A DNA stretch of 64,000 nt from Nautilus pompilius (lineage: Eukaryota; Mollusca; Cephalopoda; Nautilida; Nautilidae), in NCBI GenBank assembly GCA_018389105.1, contig JACATO010001431.1, positions 265,001 through 329,000 of the forward strand, in the 5' to 3' direction. Positions 10,923 through 24,430 of this stretch are shown piece after piece. Below the pieces are notes generated by a model. That model saw nothing but the letters and a program-made list of their open reading frames with translations, had not been told where the DNA came from and made no database searches. A program made the position numbers and the translations under genes. Position 1 is the first letter of the stretch, and each line of letters opens with the position of its first letter.

Positions 10923-12880
10923 AGGACTATATTATAGTCAGGGTATTGAATAATGTAGTAGTAGTTCATTTGATGCATATTATATTACACAAAGTGTATT
11001 AAATCACCTTGTAGTAGAGATCACCACATGGATTGTTCTACATTAATGATAGTGTATGAAATCATTTTCACTACATATATTGCAATATTATAAAATGTGT
11101 ACTAAATAACCTTGTGCTATATTATAGCCAATGTACTAAATCACCAGGCAATAATTTATCAATTTTATTGTACACTATTAGAGCCATTTTATTAAATCCT
11201 CTTACAGTATTCTACCATACATATAGTATTATATAAATGCCCATGTACAAAGTCACCTTGCAGCAATACACTTATAATATATCCTGTATTTCAGATTACC
11301 TTGCAATAATAGTTCACTGTTTGAACAGTGGTTGCCGTATAATAGCCAATTTATCAAATCATGTTGTCTGTATTGTGATAGTCTATAGCCATTGCGTTTG
11401 TTTCTCAGCTGTATAGTGCTATTTTCTATCTAGTGTTTTAAATCATCTTGCAGTAGTTCACAAGATCTATAGTGCTATTTAATAGCTAGTGTATTATTAC
11501 ATCTCCTTTGAGTAGCTCATCACAAGTGTAAAGTTATATCATAGCCAGTGTATGAAATTCCCTTGTGGTAGTTCACCTGAAGTATAGTGATACAGTATAG
11601 CCAGGGTATTATGTCATTCTTTAGAATGACATCAGATATATAAAGTTATTTTGTAACCAGTGTTATAAATCATCTTGCAGTTGTTTGCCAGTTGTAAACT
11701 GTAACGTTATATCAAATGTTTAGATCAACTCGCTCATGTTCAAAAGTGTATTGGGCCATATCATATTAAGTGTACTGAATAATGCTATAGTAGTTCATTT
11801 GGTGTATCAAGGTACCCTATAGTCAGTTTATTACATTTCCTTGTAATATATCTATCACCAGATGAATTGTGCTATATTATTCATAGTGTATTAAATCACC
11901 TTGTAGTATTTAAACAGATGTAAATTGTAATATTACACACAGCATATTAAATCTTCTTACAATAGTTCTCCAGATGTACTGTGTTACATTATAGCACATG
12001 TATGAAATCATCTTTCAGTTATTAGCCAGATGTATAGTGAAATATTATACTGAATGTTTTAAATCAACTTGCAGTAGTTCACCAAATGAATAATGTTGTG
12101 CCAAATGAACTTGCAGCAGTTCATCTGATGAAACATAGTATAATTTAATCAGTTTATTAAAGCATCTTGCAGTAGATCACCAGTATAATGCCATTTGATG
12201 GCCTCTTGTTGTTGTTTACCAAATGTATCATGCAATATTATATTGAATTTTTTAGATCAACTCTACTGTTGTTCAAAAGTGTAATGGTCCATATTATAGT
12301 GTGTTTTATAATGCTGCAATAATTCACTTGATGTGTCAAGATATAGTATAGTTAGTTTATTATGTTACCTTGTAATATATCTTGCGATGTATTGCGCTAT
12401 ATTATAGCCTATGTATTAAATCACCTTATAGTAGTAGGTCACCATATGGATAGTGTTAGCTTGTTCATAGCGTATTAAATCACTCTATATATTGCAATAT
12501 TGCAGAATTTGTATCAAGTCACCTTACTGTATTTCACCAGACATATTGCTATGTCAGTGCCCATCACTGCATGTATAGTGACATAACACATCCCATGTTC
12601 CACATCACCTTACAGTAGCCCAGATGCTCAAGATTATTTTATGGCTAGCATTCTAAATCATCTACTACCCATATGTATAGAAAGAGCTATCTTATAGCCA
12701 GTTTTAAAACATTTTGCAGTAGTTCACCTCATGTATACTGCTACATTATAGTAACTTAATTGTGTATAGTTGTTCACTAGACGGATAGTACTATATTAAA
12801 GCCATTGGTTAAAGCAATTTACCTTGGAGTTTAGTTCTACTCTAGTATATATAGTACTATGGACAGTAAATGGAAAATAT

Positions 12881-13443
12881 TCATCGGTACTATTTTGTGT
12901 AGGATGCTTACTTTTCAGCAGATAGTTCAACCTGTTCCTGCACATCTTTAAACGAACACAACTATTAAAGTTTTAAGAATGACATTATTATATGTAACGC
13001 GCGTGTACCAACAAAACTAAGCAGACTAACTTACATGACTCTCGAAGGATATTCGACACGAAGTAATTTTTTTTTTCTCGTTTGGAATATTACGGCATAG
13101 CAGGGCCGCATTAAGTCCCCCCCCCCCACAATAAAAAAAGAAGCACCTGCTTCCCCCAGAGCGTCGTCGAGTCTGTTGGTGTCACGTTGTCTAGCTAACT
13201 CATCATGTCCGATGTAGAGAAGTCTTCAGATCAGAAAGTTTCCCAGGTATTTCCTATCAATGGGAAAAGATAACTGGGATGAGCGATCATCTTCCCCCTT
13301 TTTTCCCAAAGTTTTACAACTGAAGAAACTTACGGGAAACTTAAGACAGACTACTGGCGAGCTGGTAATTCCTGCTTGTTTCTGGGAGGGGGGGTGTTCG
13401 ACTGAAACTGTTCAGAACGCTACCATCTGAAGAGTATACTCAC
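12881..13443. other. intron sequence next to the core exon
   Basis: Unique sequence between the satellite and the donor of the core exon. No further features. Confidence 0.5.
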
Positions 13444-13647
13444 CGGCTCCCATCCGTTTTGCTCTTTAGAACGTCGCATCCGTCGGCACGACTTCAGATA
13501 GGTTCGTATTCGTTTTCGGGACCGCTCGTGAAACTCCGGGAATTGACGATCGCACGCTTCTAAAATTGCCTGAATTTTGTCCTTGGGCTGCTTTGAAATG
13601 GGCACCATCCGATCGAGATTCTCGTCGACGAATAACCGGACAAACAT
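13444..13647 (-). CDS. NOL4: NOL4-family gene, conserved core exon
   Basis: This exon encodes 68 residues of the most conserved block of the nucleolar protein 4 family (NOL4/NOL4L), nuclear proteins of poorly known biochemical role. It opens with [20 protein letters not shown] and continues through [10 protein letters not shown], a QFPEFHER segment and the basic stretch [15 protein letters not shown], ending NGWEP. I recognise this from vertebrate NOL4. On the minus strand the exon follows a pyrimidine tract ending CAG and is followed by the donor GTGAGTAT. It is 204 bp, phase 0 at both ends, so the 68 codons are exact. The preceding exon ends in KAFN, which in vertebrate NOL4 directly precedes this MFVRLF. 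The ATG at the exon border is an internal methionine. The 12.9 kb intron before it and the 8.8 kb intron after it are full of repeats. Confidence 0.93.
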
Positions 13648-14107
13648 CTGTTGGGGGAAGAAGGAAACACAGAGAAAAAATCAAACAAACTGCTAATGGC
13701 GGCGGAATGGTGTTTAGCGAGGGGAGTTCCGGTCCGGCCGGCCGTTGGGACGATGTCTCGAGAATCCGGCCCCGATAGTCGCGAGGAGGAAGTCCGTCCG
13801 TCCGTCCGTCCGTCCCTCTGGCCTGTTGTTAGCTGCCGCGAGTATCGATCCCAACCCCCCTCCCTCCACCACTTCTTTTTTGTCGTTTATTGCACCACAA
13901 TTATCTGGGAAAAAACAAAATTGTTTTCATTCGAAACTCTTCACCGGGGAGGTAAAAATCGAGGGGAGACACGTGATGGATAGAAGGCGGACGGTGCCCG
14001 CCCGATGGTGGCGTCCCTGTGCGCAGTCTGGGAGATCGATAATCCCGAAAAGAAGGCCGGCCGGAACTGGATAAATTAACGACAACCGGTGCGTCTCCTA
14101 GCAACGG

Positions 14108-14141
14108 ATTATCATCATCATTATTATTATCATCATCATCA

Positions 14142-14199
<58 letters not shown>

Positions 14200-14205
14200 C
14201 ATCAC

Positions 14206-14246
<41 letters not shown>
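14108..14246. repeat. (ATT/ATC)n microsatellite
   Basis: Trinucleotide tract of ATT with ATC blocks. It produces long asparagine/aspartate runs in a spurious minus-strand frame. Intronic. Confidence 0.95.
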
Positions 14247-14248
<2 letters not shown>

Positions 14249-17200
14249 CAGAAACGTAGTTTTTCCTCTAACGTCAAACTTGAGAGATAAACCTGTGGGA
14301 ATATGATGAAGAATTACAAATGCCCGATGCTTCCGATTACTTTTTCCCGTGAAGGTAAAAGGGCGGCAGGAAACCGAATATCGATCTGTGGAAGCTCTTT
14401 CCGCGGAAGGATTGGCGGTTAACAGAGCTCGAGGGAAAGTTCGCCTGTCGGGTACTGAACTGAACATTCTGTAAAAACGTTTCCAGCGTCATATATCTTT
14501 TAAAAAAACAAAAAAAAAACAAACAACAACCGTTATATTAGAAAAATCCCGAGTTCTGATCGAGCTAAAACATCTCCCCCCTAACAGCTGATGATCTAAC
14601 TATTGCAGATTTTGCAGTGAAAAGTTAATTATCCCGCATAAAAAGTTCAGAATGTTTTCTTTAATATTACCAACATAATTGTAGGGCAGAATTGTGGGAT
14701 ATTAACTGCCGGTAAATCGAGCGATAATTGGTATTATGATGTTAACTGGAATTAAAACTTCCAACGAGGAATAAAAAAAATATATATATTTCGATTTCCC
14801 GAGGCGAGTTTTTGAGTGAAAACCGAAAAACAAAAACAAAAAAATCCTCACACTGAAGGGAAGACGAGAAATAAACAGGAGGAGGAGACGTTCGGTGCTC
14901 CTTTGAAATCCTGGGTATTGCGAGGTGTAGAGATGTTTGGAACGTACGTCATCAGTCGGTACTACTGCGATGATGACTTTACCGGTGTCTTATCTCAGCA
15001 GCAGATCTATATCCGAGAGAAGTAATACAAGTAAAGTTATTGTACCGCGCGGAAGTCATCATCTTATATGGTACGAGACAGAAAAGGCATCTTCTAAACT
15101 ACTCTTTTTTTCTCTCACTTCGTTATACACGCATATCCACTGAACTATGATGGAAATCGAAAACTCTAAATGAGCAAATTATTCTAGTTTATTATCCGTA
15201 ATTTTAAATTATTGTATAGCTTATTATTTTCCTTTAAATTCTTTTACTAAAAAAAAAAAAGTAATATTTTCGCTTTTCTCTGGTCCTTTAAAATGAACGC
15301 AACAATGGTAAAAAGCAATCGTAAATTGTCTAATTTTAATTTACTAAAACTATATGGTTAATCTCTCTATAACTCTGCTGAAAAGCGTATTTACACAATC
15401 GCAATATATATGCTTTAATAAAATTAATGAAAACAAATGATAATTTAAGTGTTTAGGTAACAATTTAGATACTTCATAAATTTTTAGATTCTCAATATTT
15501 TCTCATGCTAGCTATATCGCTTTAAAACAAAGAATTTTCAAGAGATATTTGCACTGGTCGTTAAAGGGTTGAGCTATCTCCAGGTCGCCGACTGTAGCTC
15601 CTGTGGAAAGCTAATCGACAGCGGTGTGGCCGCCTAAAAAAACGCAACCGGCTCTTTAATGAATCGAAATGACCACTTCTTCAAGAAACTGGATATTCCA
15701 TATTTATTACCAGGCAAAGGCAGCATTCTAGTTCTTTGTCTAATCCATTAAAGAACAGGCGGACCACGATTTGACATTATAAGCACAATACCTGGCTGTT
15801 CTTAGTACCCCTATTCGATCGTTGTTATCTGTCTTTTGGTATCAATTATGGCCGCAGCATGGCATAATAGTAAACCTACCTGTGTGAGACAGCCCTGGCT
15901 TCTTTGCGATAACTGCACCTGTGCAACCCGAATCTAGAGACCTGTCAAAAACACCATCGTGCAGTTCTTCCAATTTCCTCCTTGCATTTCTCTCTTTCTT
16001 TTTACTTTTGTAAACTTCGAACCGTTAAACGAATATTTTTTAAGTAATTCACTTTATTCGATTTTCCGTTTTAATTCGAAAGCCATGAGACCGGTCACCG
16101 TATTATTCCCCAAAGTTTTTGTTGCTGCTTCGTCTGAAGTCGCGAAGTCTTTCCCAAGCGAAATAGTGCAGCCTTGGCGAAGGCTGCCAGAGACCCGTCG
16201 CCACTTCACGGTGTGACAAATCCGAGGCCAGAACGCGATCTGCGCAGATATTATCTAATTTCCAACTTTAGATTACGGCTCTTCCGCTACGGTCATCATC
16301 AGGTGATAGCCGAGAGGCTGGAGACGGTGGATACGGCGTCACTCCGTGGCTATTTCTGTTCTACTTTATGGTCTCCCACAATCTCGCAGCGCCTACATGT
16401 TAGCGGGGAAGAGAAGTCGGGTCGCCAGGCACAGCAGGCAGATGATACTCGAGTGACAGGCTCCAGTCAAACAGTAAGAGTCTTCTCTTCTATGACAGCC
16501 GCCGTTTCTCTGGCGACAGGTAAATCGATAATTTTAAGACTCGTCAGTTTTGGGGCCGAGAACGGCTACTTACGTAAATGTATTCGCGCAGTTTAACCCT
16601 TCGCCAGCCGAAGAAGACACGTATACCACCTACACATGCACATCACAGAACACCTCTCTATAGTTCATAATTAACTTGGAATTTTTGATAAAGTATCTTT
16701 GTTCTTTTTATTTCTTCTGCCTAAGGTGGAAAAAGCTCATCTCCCAAATGTTCTCTGGATTTATGGGTAGTGTATTATTAAGAACAGAATGTGACCGTTT
16801 AGCCGATCTGAAGCACAGCCCGCCCAGTCACGGCAGTAGCTATTCATTTCTGAAAAGGAGGATGTCAAAAACAACTAAAGATCCGACCTGTGCTTTATAG
16901 CTGTCACCGCGAACAAAGGCGACGAATCTATTTATTAGCAGCCGTGACACCACAGCGTTTGTCATGAAATCACCAGACATCAAAAGAAGCCCACCTACGA
17001 CATACGTCCGAGTTTAGATGAGGTCTTCTTGCCTCTCCAGCAGCTCGCTGGGTAGCTTTGACGGTTGGAGACCAATAAAAACAACGTTGGTAGTAGTGAA
17101 GATCGGGGATAGCCAAACGGTATCCCCGGTTTGTCGCCTCTTGCTACTGATAGTTTATTTTTCAGGTGCCCCCCTCTATAGATATTTTCGTCTCTGAAGG

Positions 17201-19675
17201 ATCAACAAAACAAACAAGCGGTGTTTGTGGAAGATGTCTCACGAATATTTGGTAATGGAACAGCTGTCGAAAGCTTAATGAAAGATCGCCTTTTAAAATG
17301 AAGAGAGAGTCTGTGCAAGCAGTCCTTATCCTTTATATCTTCTTTTGTTCAGAAAACAGCGTATCGAAATAAACGAGGTTAGGGAATATTACTTTAAGAG
17401 AATATGTGTGTGAAAAAAGTTTACATGCAGAACAACAACAACAACAACAACATAGAGGAGAGACCGGGACTGTTTGTCCAAATAAAATTGAAGAGTACCC
17501 TTTTAAGTATAAACTCTCATTTGCAATAGTTAGATTCTTGATACAACTTTTTATAATGTTTACGTAAGTGGTTCGTTGAGACAACAACCTGCCCTCCCCA
17601 CAAGAGGCTGATTGTCTCAGAGGGTCACGAGTGCATCATAATACAGCTAAAAACAACTTTTTTCAAACTTGTAATACACGCAGTTGCAAATTTTCTTTAT
17701 TTATAATAAAAAGTTTAAAAGTTAATCACTTCTAAACATTTATGCAAACACTAAGAAACTTTACCATGTCGTTGGATATAAGCCATATTTAAATCTAAAC
17801 CGAAAACCGATGACCGCTTTACCCGTTCCCGGCAGAGCATGAACTCAGAGACGGCTGCCGCAATTTCTAAGCACCACGTGACGACTCCCGACCCATCGGT
17901 GGCTTACAAAAGGAGGAACGTGTGCGCTCTCGAAGCCGCGCAATCGAATGGTGTGCGCCATGCTGATCGGGTGACAAACACATTAGGCTCTATCCAACGT
18001 ATAAATTACTTTAAAAAGATGCAAACAAAACTGCAAAAATAAGATAATAAAAAGAATACGAAAATCTCGCTTAAGGCGCGGAAGATTCAAAGACTGCTTC
18101 TAGCTTTAAACTACCAGCAGGTCCGCAGCGAATGCCCGTGGGTTTAGGCGGTGAGAGACGACCGGCTCCGGCCTCCCTTAGTAGCGCCCGGGAAATTCGC
18201 CCCTCCCGCCGTGGCGAAGAACGCGATGACGCACTTTAAGGAACGAAGCAGCGGTTCTCTTCTTTAAGAAAACAATTCTGACGTGGAGAAAGAGTTCAAT
18301 TGAAGTCGAAATTCCGCCACGCACGATTTCTTCCCGATGGCTGTTGGGCTATCCTTTAATAGGGATCCGTCTGGCCCTGATCGCCCTTAATCACGCGTTA
18401 CCGAAGCCGTTGTTACACCGGGAATAACCCATCCCAACCTTACAGCCCACGGAGCGGAGTGAAATCTTATCACGTTGCAATGCACTGAGACGCTCGTTCA
18501 ATTAAAAACTGTTGCAGTCACCCCGGGGGGGTGAGAAAACTGGTACATATGTAAACGATAAGGTGCACAGGTTACCCTATTTTTACAGAATAAAACATTT
18601 TGCAACATGGAAACAGTCATTCAGCTGTACAGCTGTTTAAAGGGACGACGAATGCCGCGGAGATGTATTGGTTAGGCAAACTGCTGGAAAGCGCAAACGA
18701 TAGATAAAGCGGAATATCTGTAGTTGTCCTGAGCACGAGGAACCATACCTTTACACTGACATACCATAAGGTTACCTATAAACAAATGACTTATTCGCAC
18801 TTGCATGTCTGCTGACGTGGTGGGCACAAAGTATCGCAAGCTTCGATCGACCGATCTGACCGGTTTCGATCGCCAAGCAAACGCCACGTCGAGACGGCCT
18901 TTCATTTGCTTACGCCCCTATTGGAGATCGAGCAAAGACGATTCTTCCGTCTGGCCTTTCCTCCCCACCTCTCGCTTGTCTGAGACTTCGCTAACAAAGA
19001 GCTTGAGAGTAAATCGACCTCTCTTAGGAACAATAGACGTTTCCCAGCTAATTACGGACAATCCAAGAAACAGATGCGGCGATCTTCGTAACAACAGAAG
19101 TTCCGAGCCAGCAGCGCCCATAAACCAAGCCAACAACGGGGCACCTGCTTCAAGCCATCGCTGCCGGCAGAAAACCCAATATTAATTATTACTAAATTCC
19201 GTCTGGATCCCCAAAACCAAAAGGCTCTATAAAAATTCCGACCAATGAGAATAACAAAAACTGGATTTGGAAATATATTCCGTTTTCTTACATTAACTTA
19301 TTTCGCGTACGAAGATTGCCATATAAACATTTAAGTTGTGGTTTATTATGCCAGAGATTCCTGCTGAAATCTTGTAGCTGAGGGCAGACTGCGCGACGTT
19401 GGAAGGTCTGGCGCATTTAAACTTCAGACGAGCGTCCAATATCGAAGTAAATATATTTTTTATTCAAAGCCCTCGAGCGAACCAGGAATGGACAGCACCA
19501 TCACCAAGTCACACACTTGCTTCCATGTTATTAGTCTGGCTCCTTCTTCATAAATACAGTAATCCTAATCCATAATTATCTTTGATTGATTATATTTCCT
19601 TTGTCTTATGACGTTCTCTGCCGTTTGGCGTAGTTACCCCCCCTATGGCTTTTCACGGTATTAGTCGCTTCTCTC

Positions 19676-19681
19676 TCTCCA

Positions 19682-19712
<31 letters not shown>
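19676..19712. repeat. (CT)n microsatellite
   Basis: Short CT run with CCAT interruptions in an intron. Confidence 0.9.
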
Positions 19713-21149
19713 GCTCTTTTTCTTTCTTTCCTTTCATATCTGTTCAGCTTTTCCCTGCCACGGTTCATCGACCACAGTCCATTCCTCCAACCCACCCACC
19801 CACCCCGGAAAAAGAGATAGATACAAAACGGTTCCATGGCAACACGAGTCTCAAGTGACCCGTGCCACATCTGTCCTTCACTAAAAATCCCGACTGGTGT
19901 ATCCGATCGCCTACCCAATGCTTCAGATGCTACGGTTCAGTTGTCTTAGCACTAAAGGATTGCGCAATGTTCGAGAAGTTAAAAAAAAAAAAACAATAAA
20001 CTTTAATGTCGTGGTTCACATCGGATCCTGATAAATGCCTTCCCGTAATAAACTCTAATCCAGAATATCGAACTTTTTCCCCTGATATACAAACGGAACG
20101 AATAGACTTCCTGATCTGCGGTACACGGCAGCTACTGCATTTCATTCATTTATTTAATTCTTAAAAAGTATTTTCCCCTTTTTAACAACTCCGGTATCAG
20201 CGGTATGTACATTCTCGGGTTAATTCGTCTCTGAGATTAGGATTTACATCCTCACGTGACAGATTCTGCTGGAGCCGAGCTTCGGGCATTTGTTTTTGGT
20301 TCTACCACGTGATGTATAAATAATATTTAATCTTTTAGGTTTCTTATTGTTAGAGAAGTTGTAGATGCAACCAGTCGCCAAACGGAAAACGTACGTCTTC
20401 AACAGGACTTCGGAGAATTCTCCTGTTGCTGAAGAAATGAATCACAGATGATGGGTTTTCAATCGCAGTGTGTAAGTTTCAGAAAGAAATTAATTTCCAG
20501 TAGTTGGTAAGCAGGGTTAGGCAGCAAACGTTGCAGAACTATCAGAAGACAGACGCAAGCTAATTTGTCAGGTACTAAGTTACAAAAACACAGTATCTGG
20601 TGGTCTAAAATGCATGTCACGGAGAGTTTTATTGGCCGTGCACCTTGCTACCTGCTCAGTTCCCCGTCTGCAATAAAGACGGATTTTCAGAGCCATTTCA
20701 AAATCGACAGACGTCTCTTTTTATTCCTCATAGGCCCTGCATCCATATTGTACCGGTTCATCATGCTGCAACTTATATTTGTTTGGTTCTTAAAAAAAAC
20801 AACCTTGATCCTTCCGGAGCTGGAGGTGCACCAGGTCTGAGAACACATCCATGTTCTCTCTGCCGACCCGTTCAAATCGCCAAAGACTTCCCCTGGAATA
20901 TTTAGTTCTCAGAAGACGGCGGTGCCGGCTGAGAGATTATCAGCTCGGGTCCCCGATGACAGAGCCGCTTAACACCTTAGAAACAATCATGATGAGAAAG
21001 GACAACAAATCGGAACTCTTTAGAAATCTCGCAAGGAAATAACAATTCATTTACCGATAAGGAAAGATGCTGAAGAACACTCAACATCAGACGTATCCGG
21101 ATATTTTCTCTTCTAGAGTAAAAAAACAAAACAAACAACAAATGTACGC

Positions 21150-21150
<1 letters not shown>

Positions 21151-21200
<50 letters not shown>

Positions 21201-21209
21201 GTTGTTGTT
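21151..21209. repeat. (TTA)n then (TTG)n microsatellite
   Basis: About 50 bases of TTA followed by three GTT units, in the 12.9 kb intron. Confidence 0.95.
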
Positions 21210-22439
21210 TTGGCTGATTATAAATCCATTCTGATGCAATCGTGGATCGGCCGGATGGAGTCGACGGTGATAATAAATGCAGTGGGAAGATGGGAGTCAG
21301 GGTAGATCCGTTCATAATACCCGATAATTAGCGCGATGTGTTTTATGATTTATTCCTCGACCAACAAAAAAAAGGGGGGGCGACTACGTAATCGATTAAC
21401 TTTTCCTCGGGAGTGCGGGCCGTCGATACTTGAAAAGGAGACGTCGGCGACCCCAGTGACACTCTCCGATGGCCGATCGTGTGTGGGGGGGGGATAGGGA
21501 AGGGGGAATAGCCGTGGCGCGGCTGTTGCGATATTTGAACGAGCGCCCACCGCTGGCGGGTAGCGGACGAGTCGAAAGACAGCGGTTTGGGGGGGGAGGG
21601 AAATCCTGGAGAAATGGCCGTTCGATAATGCCGATCTAATTAATCCTCCATCAAACGATTCCCTTTGTCGCTCCGCCTTCCACTTCGCCGTCTCCTCGTC
21701 GGCTGATCTTAAAGCGCACGGGTTATCAGAACAGCTCTTCTTTTCTGCAGTTATCCCCCCCGGAAAACGGCAGCCTCTCTATAACCGATTTTAACCCTTT
21801 CTGCACGCGCAGCTAACCCGCCGCCCCCGCCTCTTCCCACCTCCCTGAACTCTCAGCCCTTCTAGAAATTCTACACAAGACGATCAACGAGGCGAGTGCC
21901 ACCATCTTCTCGTTATCCATTTCGGGACGCATCTCTGTTTTATTCCGATTTACCAACGCGATAGGGAACTTAAAAAGGGAAACAAATATTTCTAAGTTAG
22001 AAAACAGCAGCAGCAGCTGAAACGTGGAGCTGGTGAGGAGCCTCCTCTTGTCGGCCAGGCCCCGTCACGGGGTCTTGTGTGTTTTAATGTTTGCCATATA
22101 CCTGTGGATCAGGAACCTAGAAAAACGTTTCTTTTCCTACCTTCAGCTATGAGACTCGATAAATCGTTGACTACAAGAACGATGCTACTGTTTTCCTGCC
22201 TGTTTATCGTGTGCTTATCTGAACAATAACATGCCATTGTCGGAAAACCAAGCACCATTCATTTATTTATATCTCTAGCGTTTTAATAATTATTCTACCA
22301 ATACTCATTTGTTAATATTCTATTTTGGGATGTGCTGCGCTCAAAACGTTCGAGGCTCCATCACACAGATAAACCTTAGCCGTCCATAACCTAACAAACG
22401 ATTCTTCAAACACAGGATTAATATTTAAAAGCCATTTTA

Positions 22440-22892
22440 CTCTCTCTCTCTCTCTCTCCTTCCCTCCCCCTCTCTCTCTCTCCTTCCCTCCCCCTCTCTC
22501 TCTCTTTCTCCTTCCCTCCCCCTCTCTCTCTCACTCTTTCTCCTTCCCTCTCTCTCCCCACTCTCTCCCTCTCCATCTCTCTCCCCCCTCTCTCTCTCCT
22601 TCCCTCCCCCTCTCTCTCTCTCCATCTCTCTCCTCCCCCTCTCTCCTCCCCCTCTCTCTCTCTCTCCTCCTTCCCTCCCCCCTCTCTCTCTCTCTCTCTC
22701 CTCTCTCTTTCTCCTTCCCTCCCCCTCTCTCTCTCACTCTTTCTCCTTCCCTCTCTCTCCCCCCTCTCTCTCTCCCCACTCTCTCCCTCTCCATCTCTCT
22801 CCCCCCTCTCTCTCTCTTTCCCTCCCCCTCTCTCTCCTTCCCTCCCCCTCTCTCTCTCCATCTCTCCCCCCTCTCTCTCTCTCTCTCTCTTC
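22440..22892. repeat. polypyrimidine block 1 (CT-rich, ~450 bp)
   Basis: Almost uninterrupted pyrimidines on the plus strand with a loose unit CCTTCCCTCCCCCTCTCTCT. In the NOL4 transcript orientation it is purine-rich. The long Glu/Arg and Ser/Leu frames here are artefacts. Confidence 0.95.
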
Positions 22893-23755
22893 CTGTATAT
22901 ATTAACCCTGACGTCTCTACCTCTTACTTCAAACCCAGCCAGCCTAATGTCAGTTAGAATATCTAACCATTGATTTTCACAACGTGGTTCTTGTTGTTTA
23001 TTTTTAAATTCTAAAGGAAAATAATTCATGTTATCATTTAATTAAAACCTCTGTCTATGAATTAGTTAATTATTTTTTTCGCTTCCTAAATATTCCAGCA
23101 GTTTTGATACAGGTAGTGGGGGCTGGATAGAAAGAGGGAAGAACACTCAATTATGACCGTCACGGCCTTGATTAAGCATAAATTAAATTAAATAATGAAT
23201 CTGTTTGTTTGCATAACTGATACAGAAGGGGCTCCTTGGTTCCTTCCTACCTGTTTCTCGTGTATTTTCGGAGATGTCAAGTCCGTAAATAAATGCTCAA
23301 TAAGCCTTAATATTATTCTTGCTCTTTGTCACTAACCCCCCCAACCCCAGTTTCTAAATAAATTAAATTCTGCTATTAAAGTTAGAAGCCGGGTATTTCA
23401 GGTATCTCTGTTTGTGCCTCTTCTACAGATGCAGGTAGAGTTTACTGGCTCCGCCGTTCAGAGGAGACCGCGGTAATGGTCTCCGGCCGGTTTTCATTTG
23501 AACGGCGTCGCTATTTATTTATCACGTCTACTCAGCTGGCAGCGCACCATTACTCGAAATAGGACCACGTCCACACACCTGCCTGACTACCAGTAAATCT
23601 AATAAAAGCCATTTCCATGAACCCTTATGAACAGGTGTTTTTTTTTTGTGTTGTTTTTTTTTTTTCTTCCTTGCTGACAGCTTCTGGAAATAAAATGTCG
23701 GACAATGGCATGGAGCTTGCACGGCGTGGTTCTCTCCCTTTTGATAGAGTTGTAC

Positions 23756-23827
23756 TGAGAGGAAGGAAGGAAGGCGGGAGGGGGAGAGAGAGAGGAGAAG
23801 AGAGAGAGAGCGAGAGAGGAGAGAGAG

Positions 23828-23902
<75 letters not shown>

Positions 23903-23916
23903 CGAGAGAGAGAGAG

Positions 23917-23957
<41 letters not shown>

Positions 23958-24430
23958 GTGGAGAGGGAGATAGATAGATAGATAGAGAGAGATAGGGGAG
24001 AGAGAGAGAGAGAGAGGTGGAGACAGATGAGATGGAGAGGGAGATAGATAGATCGAGAGAGATAGGGGAGAGAGAGAGGTGGAGAGAGAGAGATGAGATG
24101 GAGAGGGAGATAGATAGATAGAGAGAGATATGGGAGAGAGAGAGGTGGAGAGAGAGATGAGATGGAGAGGGAGATAGATAGATAGATAGAGAGAGATATG
24201 GGGGGGAGAGAGAGAGAGGAGAGGTGGAGACAGATGAGATGGAGAGGGAGATAGATAGATAGAGAGAGATAGGGGAGAGAGAGAGAGGTGGAGGAGAGAG
24301 GTGGAGAGAGAGAGGTGGAGAGAGATGAGATGGAGAGGGAGATAGATAGATAGAGAGAGATATGGGGAGAGAGAGAGGTGGAGAGAGAGATGAGATGGAG
24401 AGGGAGAGAGAGAGGAGAGATGAAGAGAGT
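23756..24430. repeat. polypurine block (GA/GATA-rich, ~670 bp)
   Basis: Purine-rich plus strand with repeating GATGAGATGGAGAGGGAGAT followed by (GATA)n; units 60-90 bp long recur about six times. It is opposite in strand sense to the CT blocks at 22.4 and 25.7 kb. Confidence 0.95.

Larger units (their letters stand above)
7930..12880. repeat. ~5 kb array of diverged ~56 bp satellite monomers
   Basis: The monomer resembles taaatcaccttgcagtagtt then a CACCAGATGTATAGTGCTAT segment and TATTATAGCCAGTGTAT, about 56 bp. Nearly 90 units would fill the array, most of them heavily diverged with indels. Recurring landmarks are TTGCAGTAGTTCACC, ATGTATAGTG and ATTATAG(C/T)CAGTGTATTAAAT. It lies wholly in the intron between the NOL4-family exons at 13444 and 4636. 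Short open frames in it are incidental. Confidence 0.9.
14247..22439. other. long intron, no gene recognised
   Basis: Unique sequence of mixed composition with CpG-rich stretches (about 17.8-19.2 and 21.2-21.9 kb) and several chance frames of 60-140 codons on both strands. A perfect 8 bp stem with a 4-base loop lies at 16168-16187. Two microsatellites in it are listed separately. Confidence 0.5.

Noticed and set aside
7930-12880. CRISPR-like regular repeats
   Set aside because: Monomers are adjoining and diverged without unique spacers, and the sequence is eukaryotic.
13901-14467. 188-codon frame with long Asn/Asp runs
   Set aside because: Made by the ATT/ATC microsatellite.
22418-23029. 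203-codon Glu/Arg-rich minus frame
   Set aside because: Translation of the CT-rich tract; other frames there are equally open, as expected of dinucleotide repeats.
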